Notes under the pieces: generated by a model
Seen by the model: only the letters and a program-made list of their open reading frames with translations
Database searches by the model: none
Told to the model about the DNA's origin: nothing
Source of the DNA: Hypoxylon rubiginosum
Lineage: Eukaryota; Ascomycota; Sordariomycetes; Xylariales; Hypoxylaceae
Assembly: GCA_902806565.1 (NCBI GenBank)
Contig: CADCXA010000034.1
Span: 372,001 to 436,000, forward strand
Direction: 5' to 3'
Length of the DNA stretch: 64,000 bases
Part shown: positions 25,231 through 35,852 of the stretch, piece by piece
How positions within the stretch are numbered: the first letter of the stretch is position 1
How the letters are laid out: every line of letters starts with the position of its first letter
Made by a program: the position numbers and the translations under genes

Positions 25231-25677
25231 ATGTCGAGTCAAAAAGATGCTGGTATTCCGCTCATGCACGCTTCGGACGGCGTCGGATACAAGCTGTTAG
25301 AGCTTCCACCTGAACTGCTTGCACTTCTAGAATCAGAAGATCCTCCTGTGTCAGTGGAGCAAGCACCCGTACCAGTACTCGACATCTTCCTAACGTCGTA
25401 TCTGAGCTGTAGCTTAATTTTAGAGTCTTCGACCGATTCGGCAGTAATAAAAAGTGGCACTCAATCATGGAGGCTCCGCCAGAAGAACACGTCTAACGCC
25501 CTAATCTTGCTAAAGTCTTGCGAAGGGACACCTTCTTCATCGTCACAAATAGCGGAACCAAGTTTGAAAGCCATCGCAACAGTTCATGATACGATTGAGC
25601 TTGTATCGGAATCTTCAGCGAAAACAGCACCGGTCGCGAGAGGCAAGTGGCATGAGAGATTCGCCCGTGGAAGGTAG
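25231..25677 (+). CDS. dcc1: Dcc1-like sister chromatid cohesion protein (short form)
   Basis: Single exon, 148 aa, ATG at 25231. Motifs typical of the Dcc1 N-terminal half are present: YKLLELPPELLALLESEDPP, then SWRLRQKNTSNALILL and IATVHDTIELV. Dcc1, with Ctf8 and Ctf18, forms the alternative RFC clamp loader needed for sister chromatid cohesion. Yeast and animal Dcc1 are far longer, with winged-helix domains downstream. Here the frame ends in ARGKWHERFARGR, which looks like a natural end rather than a broken one, so filamentous ascomycetes may carry a compact form. No continuing frame was found after the stop. Confidence 0.75.
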   Translation: MSSQKDAGIPLMHASDGVGYKLLELPPELLALLESEDPPVSVEQAPVPVLDIFLTSYLSCSLILESSTDSAVIKSGTQSWRLRQKNTSNALILLKSCEGTPSSSSQIAEPSLKAIATVHDTIELVSESSAKTAPVARGKWHERFARGR

Positions 25678-27795
25678 ATGGATGGATATAAGGATGACGG
25701 GGCCTCGGAAGAGTGCGATTGCGGTATTTCCAACGCGAACGCCCGTGGCCCCAATCCACAGAGACTGGCTGTGGCTGAGGAGCTGCGATAACTTTCACAC
25801 CAATCAACATATTCCAGGATGACACGCCGATCTTGGAGATTGGTTTGGATCGTGTAGATGACTCGGATATAATTGCGCAATTCTCATGAATCCTCCTCTA
25901 GAGAAGCAGAGAAGCAGAGAAGTAGTACGGACTGTAGGGATTGCTGATGTGTACTCGGTCTAGACTTGCTGGAAATGGAAATGGGAGATCTACGATCGTG
26001 CAGGCCAAACCCTTGCTAGCACGTGCCTAGGTTCCTCTCTGCCCTACGGCTACAGAGAGACAAACCAGACAAACTGACAAACCAGACAGCCCAGGAACTC
26101 GGGTAGATAATCCTCCATTGCACCATACTACATCCTGCAAGTCAATACCGACATCATACGTACCCAAGTCACTTCGCTACCTACATACATATATATACAT
26201 ATTAACCACCTACCTCTCGGGCATCTACTCTACGCTCGATGAATCCTCATGCTCTATAATGCATGAAGTCTTTACAGCCATTCGGGGCCAAGTGGCCCAG
26301 TAAGGTTGGGTTTTTACCCCTCCATCCCCTCGTACCTAAAGAAGTCAAGATCACAAAAGCCAAAGCCAAAGCGCAAAGCGGGATGTTAGGAGAAAAAGAA
26401 AATGTGCAGAAGCTAAACTTTCTTTCTTTAGTCTCGTTCAGCCTCAATTTCTCCAAACTCACATTCACTCCACTTCATATCTTTTGTTCATAGTCCTCCG
26501 AATCTCTCCCGTCTATCCCATCTATCCCATCTATCCACGAATAATATATGCTCCTCGGTCGGACTACGTCGCTAAGGGATGGCACCGTGGTCAGTTCTTG
26601 TTAGTTCAAATTAAACTACCTTAGGTACAAAATTCTGTTATCTGGGCGGCGATTCTAGTTGGCGGTCGAATAATCCGTTGTGACTTTTGTATCCCGCATG
26701 GTTCACCGGCTGTCTACGCCTTCCGACTAGTAACATTGCTTATATGGTCGTGGTCTGTTCGCATTCATCCACTTGGTCCCTAAGGAATAGACAATGGTAA
26801 CCTCGACTCCACGCTGCAACGAGGCAGCAGCACGGCATTCAACCTTCACAACCTTTTCTTCTTAAACAATCGGTAGTGCCATGTTTAGTTTGTTATTCCG
26901 ATCAACGACACTTTCATTTTCGGATCCTTTTCATCCCATTTCTCTTCTGTTTCTCTTCCGTTTCTCTTCCGGTCTTTATTTGGTATAAGCACTAGGTACG
27001 TTACCAGACGGATTTTTTATTTGTGCTCGACTTGTTTTATCCTCGTTTTATTTTTTTTCTTGGAGCAAACATTTATTTTTCCAAGGTGGTCATGTGCCTC
27101 TTTTTGTTTTGTTTTGTTTCCTGTTTCCTGTTTGCGATACCAGTTATATGGTGTATGGTGTATGGCAATGTAGGTATATGACACGGCGTATAACTTGGGA
27201 AATGCACTTGAGCACTTGTCCAAGTTACCTAATTGGGAGCTCATCAAGCACATTAGGTACCTAATGTTAGGTACTCTTTTCTCAGGTGCATACATGATGT
27301 GTACCCGTGCAGTCACGGGTAGTACTGCCAACCAGCACCATTACCCAGTCGTACCTGCTACTGTATATATATACTTTTCTCTTTCCTCCCACCTCCCACC
27401 TTACATCTTGCACCTTCCACCTTCCACCTCCCTCCTTCATATATCTCACAACCATGCTTACTTACTGTCTCATACCTTCCTACCTTCTATCCACCACCTC
27501 TTGCCTCTGCCGTTGTCGAGATGCCTTGTACCTATTGGCTCCCACATCGGCCCAAACTGGTGGTCCGTGTGACTGTTCCCTTCTACACGACTGTTACTTC
27601 ACGAATTTCTTTTTTTTCCCCATTCTTCTCGTTTTCCTCTACCTCACTACTTATCAACTAACTCTGATGGGCCAGGTACCAACTAGACCTGAACATCACG
27701 CGGGCGCAAGGTCCCCATCCATTAGCCGACCAAAGCGATCCTTGCATCTATTTGGTTCTTGCTTTTCTACATCGCATCAATCCGTTGACGCCAAC
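25678..27795. other. Intergenic region, no gene seen
   Basis: Contains simple repeats (AGAAGCAG near 25,905; CATCTATCC near 26,515) and long pyrimidine-rich stretches at ~26,930-26,980 and 27,365-27,660 that look like a fungal promoter/5' UTR for the RBR gene. The RBR frame is open upstream to 27307, with ATGs at 27667 and 27796; the later is preferred. Confidence 0.5.
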
Positions 27796-30133
27796 ATGGC
27801 TCGGCCAGGAGGGTCTCATGATTCAGACCGTGTGTTTGTAGACCTTTCTGATGACCACCTGGATGAGCAAGACAGCCCGTTGGCTGTCAGGCAGCGTTGC
27901 AAAGATCTCGTCTTGACCGTCTTCCCGGACATCTGTAACGACTACTTAGAACAGATCGCTTCCGAGCATTCTGATGATTCCAATGCAATCGTTGAGATGA
28001 TCCTTTCTCGTCAGGAGAGCGGTGAATCGTATCCGGTCCAACCTCGCGACAACCCTCTGAAACGCAAGAGAGTTGACGATGATGACGATGAAAACGATGA
28101 GATTGACGATGCCGTTGACGACAACATCAACGTTGACGGCCACGAAAAACCAGTAGCTGGACCCGCTGAGAAGTTCGCGACGGAGACGAGAGCCAAATTC
28201 CATGAACCCAACCGTAAGGTGGCTCGAGATTCTTCCAAGGCGTACAGCTCGATGGCTGTGAATTTGATCGCTACAGAGGTATGTGTGAATATATCCTACT
28301 TTGAGACCAGAACTTCCTTGCCCGATCATTATAAATCCTCTTTTATTTTCAGTATAAGCTAACTTACTGATAGTATGTCACATTTCTCCCTCTTCCTTTA
28401 TGGCTCATCTTTGTTTGGGAACACAACTCTTGTTGTGGTCAAATATTGACATTATTGTAGCTTCCCTAATGCGCCGATTAAGATAATTCGTAATTTTCTA
28501 AAAGCAAACGATGGGCTTCTATTCAACGCATACACGGCCATGGATGACCTTGCTCGCAATCGGAATCATGTGGCACCTGGTTGGGTTGACAAGAAACATT
28601 CGTCGAAGAGACTGCGAGAGTTCTTACCAGACCAAATCCACAACGTTGACCTGAGCCGGCACCCTCCAGGCGAACAAGAAGCCATCGTCGAGCTACGCGC
28701 TGCTAGAGAGCTGAGTTCTATCAAGGACGAGGAAGCCGCTGCTAAAGTTAGAGAGAAGGAAGAGTTTGCGCGTGCAAAGTCGGCCGGCGAAACGGCCGAG
28801 TGTGGCTGCTGCTTCGAAGAATATATCACCACTCAGATGGTCCAATGCGATGGGGAAACCCTTCACCTGTTCTGTCGAGGCTGCATGAGATCTCAAGCAG
28901 AGACGAATATCGGCTATTCGAAATACGAATTGAACTGCATGTCCATGGACGGTTGTGAGGGCAGTTTCTCAAGAGCCCAAAGAAGCCTCTTCCTTGACAA
29001 GAAACTGCGCACCGCTATAGAGCGGATCGAACAGGAGGCTGCGTTACGTATGGCCGGTATCGAAAACCTCGAGACTTGCCCGTTTTGTCCTTACGCTGCA
29101 GAATACCCGCCTGCCTTGGTTGATAAAGAGTTCCGCTGCATTAAGCCGGGCTGTCGGAAAATTAGCTGTCGTCTTTGCCGGAAGGAGAGTCATATTCCGA
29201 AGAGTTGCGCCGAAGCTGCTCTTGATGATGGTATCAGTGCCCGGCACGAACTCGAGGAGGCAATGACTGCAGCCTTAGTACGGAACTGCAACAATTGTAC
29301 GTGACCCCTCCCACTCAGGACCGGTATATATATATCCTTTTCGTTTGAAACTAATGCAATTACTATAGGCAAGAACCCCTTTTTGAAATCAGATGGCTGC
29401 AACAAGATCCAGTGCACTAAATGCGGTGCAATCCAATGCTACGTCTGTCGACAAACCATCAAAAGCTACGACCATTTTAATGATGTTGCTCGTGGCGGCA
29501 AAAGGGGCCAATGTCCCCTATTCGATAATACGGAGGCACGACATCAAGAAGAAGTGCAGCACGCTGAGGAGGAAGCACGTCGAAAAGTAGCAGAGGCTAA
29601 TCCTACTATCGTAAGACATACTACGAGCTATCCCGAAATAAGCTAGTTTATGCGTATTTATCACTAACTATCATGTGTAGGCAGCAGATATGTTGAACAT
29701 GAAGGTATCAGAAGATGTTCAGCAGGATGAGTTACGACGAAGCCGAGACAATCATGCTCGTCATCATGCCGGCGGTATGATAGGTATGATAGGTGCACAG
29801 CCGGATATTCTTCTTCGTCGTGCCGAACTTCGTCGTGCAGGACTTCGTCATCCTGTCGTCCCAGTCGTCCCAGTCGTCCCAGCCGCTCCACTTGCTCCAA
29901 TGATACCAATGGTACCAATGTATCACCCATACCGACCCGTACCAGTACCAGTACTCAGACCACAGGCCCAACCAGCTCAAGGTCCTCCTCTCCACCCTCA
30001 AGGTCGATTTGGTCCGGCCCAACTACGGCCGGCTTCGGCAGGGACTCGCGGCGCGGCTACTCATAATGGCCTGCCTAAGCCGAACCCGAATCCGCATGGC
30101 TATGGGGGTCATCCCCATTTCCTTCTGGACTAG
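27796..30133 (+). CDS. RBR-type E3 ubiquitin ligase (RNF216/TRIAD3-like)
   Basis: Exons 27796..28278, ~28462..29296, 29369..29610 and 29681..30133. The N-terminus has a CUE-like ubiquitin-binding segment (LTVFPDICNDYLEQIA) and an acidic Asp-rich stretch. RING1 begins CGCCFEEY; an IBR with paired Cys follows; RING2 reads CNNCKNPF..DGCNKIQC. By analogy with parkin and RNF216, the Cys of DGC (codon 29398-29400) is the thioester-forming residue. The C-terminus is Pro/Val-rich repeats. Introns 2 and 3 close perfectly. Intron 1 does not: GTATGT at 28279 leaves phase 0, but the only acceptor (TTGTAG, ends 28460) would put exon 2 one base out of frame. Protein similarity (YSSMAVNLIATE then FPNAPIKIIRNFL) argues the junction is 28278/28462. 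A one-base error or frameshift is possible. Confidence 0.8.
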
Positions 30134-30932
30134 CCTTTTAATATTGCATACACCCGCTCCTTTGGCAGGTCGCGTGTATAAAGGGTTCAGTTCATTCTTC
30201 AGTATACATGCCCATTTTACAAATTAACCCACCTTTCCTCCATCCCTACATGTACCTAATACATAATTCCTGGGAGGGGGTTGGTATCTTTAACGCATAG
30301 CTTTGGATGGGTTCATATTCAGGTCGGATGGCCCCTGGGGAGTTCGGACGGATCTTTGCGGCGTTTAAACATAGCAGCATCACGAGAGATACACATCAGG
30401 CACACGTCGAGCATTTACGCGAATTGCTTTCAATTTCATTTTCATCAAGGGCTTCCCGCTGTGGCCGTCATGTTTATGATGTAACCCGGTATCGGGTGCG
30501 TGAGCCTTGCGGAAGTCAGGAGATTTTCAGTCGGGAGTTTCTTTCTTTTGCTATTAGGATACGATGCCATAGCCCAAAAATGGCGTGGCATCGAGGAAAG
30601 AGAGTAAGAGATTGAGGAAGGGGGAGAGAGGGAGAGAGAGAGAGGTAGGGAGAGAAGGAGAGAGAAAGAGAGAGAGAGAAGCTGCAGTGTATCTATTCCG
30701 TAGTATACTCGTAATTCCACGTCTATCGTCCCTCCCAAATGATGAAAATATGTAGTCAACTGTCTGCTACGTACTTATTATCTACCTAGCTAAGCGGATG
30801 AATAAGGAGACAGTAAAGAAGCCGGATATCTTAAGACACAAATGCTACAGTCCTTTTGTAACCTTTCAGCTAAGCTACCCCTAGACATGCATTTTCAGTC
30901 CCACATCTCCTAACCCCCAAAACTTATTTAAA
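30134..30932. other. Intergenic region with a purine-rich simple repeat
   Basis: Convergent gap between the RBR and LYC1-like genes. A GA-rich tract spans about 30,592-30,681 (GAGAGAG-type with few pyrimidines). No coding sequence recognised. Confidence 0.5.
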
Positions 30933-32249
30933 CTAACACCAGCAATACTTCTCGTTCGCGACCCACTCGATATCGCGCACGTCCTCGCTGCCGTACCACA
31001 TCATGCTGGGTATGCTGTCCGCACCCCTATCGACCCAGCGATGCTGCAGCCCGCAGCGCTCGACCAGCCTCCTGGCCGCCGGCGACGGGTTCCACAGGTC
31101 GACTTTTCCGAGGTGCCACGTCCGCGCCTCGCGCAGCGCCGCGCGCATCACGGCCGCGAACGCTGCGACCACATCCTCGTCGTCGCCGTCGTCTCCTACT
31201 AGCCCCCCGTCCCCGGTGGTGGCCTCGGGCTCGACGACGAGTCGCAGGATGTACAGCGTGTTCTTGTCGACGGTCTGCGCGGGGTCGTCGCCGTCGCTGC
31301 CGCCGTAGCTGCGCGACCACAGCGCCCAGACCCGGCGTCCTTCTTCGGCGCCCGCAAGCGCACCCTTGGCAGAGGAGGCTGTGCTAAGTTGCTGCGGCGG
31401 CAGCGGCAGCGGTGACGATTTGAACACGATGGACGTGACGAAGTCGTCCCTGTACAGGTGCCACCGCATGGTGTCGTGATCAGGTACAAAGGCTACACAT
31501 TTCCGTTTCGTGGCGACTGCGGTCCGGACGATCTGCTTGCGCAGGAGCTGCTCGTCGCGCTCGCACAGCGCTTCTAGGTTATCATACGAGATGGGCGTTG
31601 TCTTTACGCCGCTTGCTTCCGCCTCCCCTTGCGAAGACGAAGAGGTAGTAGATGTTTGTGCCTGGCTGGCGGGGTCGTTGGCGGCTACGGAGAACTCGAC
31701 GTGCAGGCTGGGAAAAGCCGCCCATCCCCTCTTGGCGTAGTACTCCTTGCCGATGTCCGACCAAAGCGCTGAGCAAGCGGCTTTTTCTTCTGTCTGCCAG
31801 CTCTTCAAAGCGGGACTTAGCTCGTTCATCATACGCCCGGCGTAGCGGTTCCCGCGGTGCTCGGGGTACGTGAAGACCGACCCGATGCCGTGGGCTATGT
31901 CATCGGTCACCGTAGCCGAACCACTACCGTCGGGGTTCGCGACAAGTACGGGCTTCCGAATGGTCTCGCACGAAGCCAGCACGGGTTCGGTTTGTTTTTC
32001 TCCTGTGGGAGTCCAGGCCGCGTCCGTCAGGATCCAGTGGGTCATGCCGCCGTTGCGCGACAGCGGGATGGTCGTCACATAGGGCTCGCGCTCTAGATAC
32101 TCCTGCAGGCTCAGGGCGCCTCCCCACTCCTTGTGGTTTAAGGTCCAGGTACGGCGTTTCTGTTCCTCGGTCGGGTGCTTGAGGAGCAGCGAAGGAGCCG
32201 TAGCGTGGGGGAGGACATAGCGGTCATTCTCCTTGAAAGCCGAGCCCAT
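30933..32249 (-). CDS. lyc1: LYC1-like fungal GNAT acetyltransferase
   Basis: Single exon, 438 aa, ATG at 32249. It shows the fungal LYC1 layout: an N-terminal segment with WGGALSLQEYLERE, a GNAT core in which IGSVFTYPEHRGNRYA carries the acetyl-CoA-binding R-x2-G-x-A pattern (R132-A137), and a long C-terminal domain ending in WVANEKYCWC. LYC1 of yeasts acetylates free lysine at N6 in lysine breakdown; whether this paralogue does so is inference, as filamentous fungi have several relatives. Codon use is GC-rich, leaving long shadow frames on the other strand. An in-frame Ala/Gly-rich insert (~residues 285-345) looks like a disordered loop. Confidence 0.8.
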   Translation of the reverse strand: MGSAFKENDRYVLPHATAPSLLLKHPTEEQKRRTWTLNHKEWGGALSLQEYLEREPYVTTIPLSRNGGMTHWILTDAAWTPTGEKQTEPVLASCETIRKPVLVANPDGSGSATVTDDIAHGIGSVFTYPEHRGNRYAGRMMNELSPALKSWQTEEKAACSALWSDIGKEYYAKRGWAAFPSLHVEFSVAANDPASQAQTSTTSSSSQGEAEASGVKTTPISYDNLEALCERDEQLLRKQIVRTAVATKRKCVAFVPDHDTMRWHLYRDDFVTSIVFKSSPLPLPPQQLSTASSAKGALAGAEEGRRVWALWSRSYGGSDGDDPAQTVDKNTLYILRLVVEPEATTGDGGLVGDDGDDEDVVAAFAAVMRAALREARTWHLGKVDLWNPSPAARRLVERCGLQHRWVDRGADSIPSMMWYGSEDVRDIEWVANEKYCWC

Positions 32250-33462
32250 GGTGACGAGTGCTGTCTATGCTGGTATAATGGAATGAGATAGCGGTGACTC
32301 TTGTTTTTCCACCGAAAACTTCCTAATTGACGTTTTTAGACCAGAGATAGGTACAACAACGAGAATATGGGCAACAAGTATGGTGTAGACTAGAATGATA
32401 TGCTATTGGTTCTTCTATGAAGCTTGGCAACCAAAATGAAGCCATGAAAGCGTAAAGGAAGGTCTAGCAGTGTCTTAGGCACATGCCGAAGTCAGGAACT
32501 GACGTAAGGGAGCTGAGTGCGACAAAGAGAAGGAAGCAGAGAGAGAATCAGATAAATAGAGGCAACGACTTGTAAGAAAGCATCATGGATAATTGTTATG
32601 CCTGGATAAAACTTGACAAAACAAACCCCCTACCTAAAGACACCCCGTGACTAATCGATATGCATGTATCCTCAGGAGGAACTTATTATCAATCATCATA
32701 GGGGCATCTAGGTATGTACCTATTGGGATCCCGTTTTATGATTTGATAGAAAGAGGAGGTATAGAATGTCTAGTACTGCATAGAGTGCTCGGATTCGTGT
32801 AAGAAAATAGTACTGGGGTAGGGAGACCGGCATGACGCCGGCTTGTTATGCTCGCTTGAGCCGTCTCGGCTTCCAATCGCGGATCCGGGGTCGGAGGACC
32901 ACTTGGAGAAAAGGGGGAGAACACCAGAAGTGCCAGTGCTCTTGCGTGTGGATTAAACTAAGGAAAAATAGAGAAACAAGCAGTGTATGAGATTATGATA
33001 GACGAAAGACAATAAACCCGTACCTTGTGTAGAAGTTTCTTGAGGTTGAGCACAACATTGATAGTTAAGTTGAGGAGTCTAGAGGCGAATATTTAGGGGT
33101 GTAACAAAAGCGGCGGAATAAGCTGATCGGATGGGGCTAGATCAGCTGGGTCTCGGTTGTGCCACTTGGTTAGCCTCCTTGCCGACGCAACCCGCCTCAG
33201 CTAATGCCTGTTTTAGATATGCATACTAATAGTGCCTATCTAACGTACCACTGAACAGCGTCACTCCCTAGCTTCATCACATCTCACTATCTCATTATGC
33301 GATTCATACCTAGGTAGCCAGTGGTTGTGGATGAATCGATCATGGGACCTTGGTCGTTAAATTAGACTTGTGTCTTTAAAAACCGCCTTCCTTTTAGGAA
33401 CGCCTCATGCCTAACCCCCCAAGGTAACACCCAAGGTAACACGTTCTCCTTTTATTTCCTTA
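32250..33462. other. Intergenic region, no gene seen
   Basis: 1.2 kb between the LYC1-like gene start and the CCT1 gene end. No tRNA, repeat or convincing frame seen. The frame at 32736-32924 (minus) lacks supporting context. Confidence 0.5.
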
Positions 33463-35278
33463 TCAGTGGCCGTGGCCATCGTCCGGCTCTCCTCTCTCTT
33501 CCGGATCTAGCTTGATCAAGGTATCGATTCGCATTATGCTGATGCACGCCTCCACTGCACTCTTCAACTGCCGAATCTTGCTCATGCTTGGTTCCAGTAC
33601 GCCGGCCTTGACTTCGTCAACCACCTTGCCCTTCATCAGATCTAGACCGTAGTTCTTGTAGTTCTTTTTGCGGGCCACCGTCCTCTCGTCCTCGTTAGCT
33701 TCTCCGTCCTGCGTTCTTTGCGATAGTGCATGTCGCGACCGCAGCTGCGCTACCAGCTCGCTCGCATCCTTCGCCGCGTTGACAGCTAGCGTCTTCGGGA
33801 TGACGAGTAGGGACTGCGCAAACTCGCCGATTGCTAGCTGCTCTCTCGACCCGACTGTGCCCGCGAACTCCTCTAGGTAGATATGCAGCGCTGTCTCAAC
33901 TGCGCCGCCGCCGGGCACAATGCTACCGCTCTCCAAGGTACGCTTCACTGCGCATAGCGAATCGTGCACAGATCGCTCCATCTCGTCCAGTTGGAAGTCG
34001 TTGGGTCCCCGGAGAAGGATAGAGGCGGATGAAAGCGTCTTGGTCCCCTTAACCAGAATGCACTCGTCGTCCGAGATACGCTCCTGAACAACTTCTTCAG
34101 CGTGGCCTAGATAAGAAGGCTCAAAACGTTCATCACCATTCAAATCGGAGAGCGTGCTGAGTAGTGTCGCGCCAGTGGCCTTAGCAATTCGTCTCAGGTC
34201 TTCCTTCTTGCATCGTCTAACGGCCATGGCGCCGCGCTCGATGAAGAGCTTCAGGCACATGTCGTCGATGCCCTTTGTGGTCAGGACAACGTTTGCTCCA
34301 GCCTTGAGTATCATCTCCACTCTCTCGATGACCATTCCCGATTCCCGCGCACGAATTTGCTCCAGTTGCTGAGGATCATCAACCGTAATCTGCACGCCGA
34401 GTTTCATCCTCTCCTTCTGTAGGTTCATATCTAGAACTGCGATCTTGGCGTCCTGTATCCGCGTATTCATGGCTTGAGACGCGACGGTACAATTCAAAGC
34501 ATAGCCCTTCACCAGTATGGATTCCAGGGCCCCCTTGCCGTGAGCTTTTAAGATGTTGACTGCCTTGACGGGGTATTTCACTTCGTTGCGATTATTCGTC
34601 GACTTGACCGCCTGGATAGCATCAACAACCATGTTTGCGAAGAAGTCGGAGTCGGATCCAATAATCTTGCTAGACATAGATGTCTTGGCAATACTGATTA
34701 AGGACTCGCGGCCGAGATTTTCCACCTTGGTGCTAACATTCTCACTCATGTACTTGATGGCCTCCCTTAACGCAAGTCTGTAGCCGGTGATGATGGTGGT
34801 CGGATGTATTCGGTTCTTCATCAGTTCGTTTGCTCGTCGTAGGAGTTCGGCAGCAATAAGTACTACTGAGGTCGTGCCATCGCCAACTTCCTTATCCTGC
34901 TGGTGCGCTAGGTCGACCAGAATCTTTCCAGCGGGATGTTCAACATCTAGTAAGCTTAGGATGGTCGCGCCGTCGTTGGTCACTGTAACGTCCTATAACA
35001 GTTAGTTGCAAAACTCGTACGTTCGAGATGGTAGTTGGCCTACTCCGATGTCGTCCACCATCATCTTATCTAGACCGCTTGGTCCAAAAGAGCTCTTTAC
35101 GACATTCGCGATGGCTTGGGTGGCCAAGACTAGAATCTCAGTTAGCTTATATCATACCTAGGTACCCTCAGAGAATAGAGAGCTACTTGCCATTTTGATC
35201 TCTAATATCTGCACCAGATATCTTCTGGCCGCCAAGAAACAGAGTCCCGTTCCCGGGCTGCTCAAACATAGAACCCAT
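33463..35278 (-). CDS. cct1: T-complex protein 1 subunit alpha (CCT1 chaperonin)
   Basis: Model complement(join(33463..34992,35044..35129,35191..35278)), 567 aa. The N-terminus is [17 protein letters not shown]. Group II chaperonin signatures: [33 protein letters not shown] (ATP site, with D of GDGTT contacting nucleotide) and VPGGGAVE. Subunit alpha is indicated by [27 protein letters not shown] and [15 protein letters not shown] folds actin and tubulin in a double ring of eight different subunits. Intron 1 (35130-35190) is a GC-AG intron with donor GCAAGT; intron 2 is GT-AG. The gene is divergent from the prolyl-tRNA synthetase gene, with 574 bp between start codons. Confidence 0.95.
35130..35190 (-). 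other. Non-canonical GC-AG intron in cct1
   Basis: Exon 1 ends AATG; the intron begins GCAAGT and ends TTCTAG, with an AGCTAACTG branch region. Splicing gives [14 protein letters not shown] in frame, matching the conserved chaperonin text. No GT within a few bases gives the same frame. The donor matches the usual consensus of GC-AG introns. Confidence 0.85.
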
Positions 35279-35852
35279 TTTGCAGAATTCTACTTGAACT
35301 TCGCTATTTCAAGATATCTGTATCTTGTTTGTAGGAGGGAAAAGAGCGGAGTGGAGGAAGATTTGTTTAGGTGGATGTGGTAGCTAGGTACCAGGCTGCT
35401 TCGATTATTGATTTTACGGTTAAGCTCCCTTTTCCTTAAGCAAAAGATTCCTGGGAACTTTTTTGCGGAAGAATTAGTTACTCCTCATCCGATCTATAGT
35501 TGACCCCGCGACCTGAATGAACTAGGTACCAGGTACCTAACCTCCCAAGATCTGTTAAGTGCACGGGCCCATTATCTCTTATCGGCCCCTAGCCCCTCCA
35601 AGGTCTCGAACCCCTCCAAGGCCTATAGCAACCAAGAGACAAATCGCGGGGCACCATTGAAATTTCCAGCCCGCGTCCGTATTTTACCCAAGCAACCGCT
35701 GAGGTGACTCAGATATTGACACCTTACAGAGTAACACACTCATTTTCTGCTTACAAAAACAGCTTTGTTCTGTGTTCAATCCCATTTCTTTCTTGATCCT
35801 CTCGAGGAATCCTCAATCGTACCAATCTATCACGCACCACAAGACAATAATC
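35279..35852. promoter_or_regulatory. Divergent promoter region shared by cct1 and prolyl-tRNA synthetase
   Basis: 574 bp separate the two start codons. Both products serve protein synthesis or folding. TACCTAGG-type motifs (AGGTACC) recur near 35,385 and 35,524-35,538, and there are CCCCTCCAAGG repeats at ~35,593-35,622. Shared regulation is inference from layout only. Confidence 0.4.
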
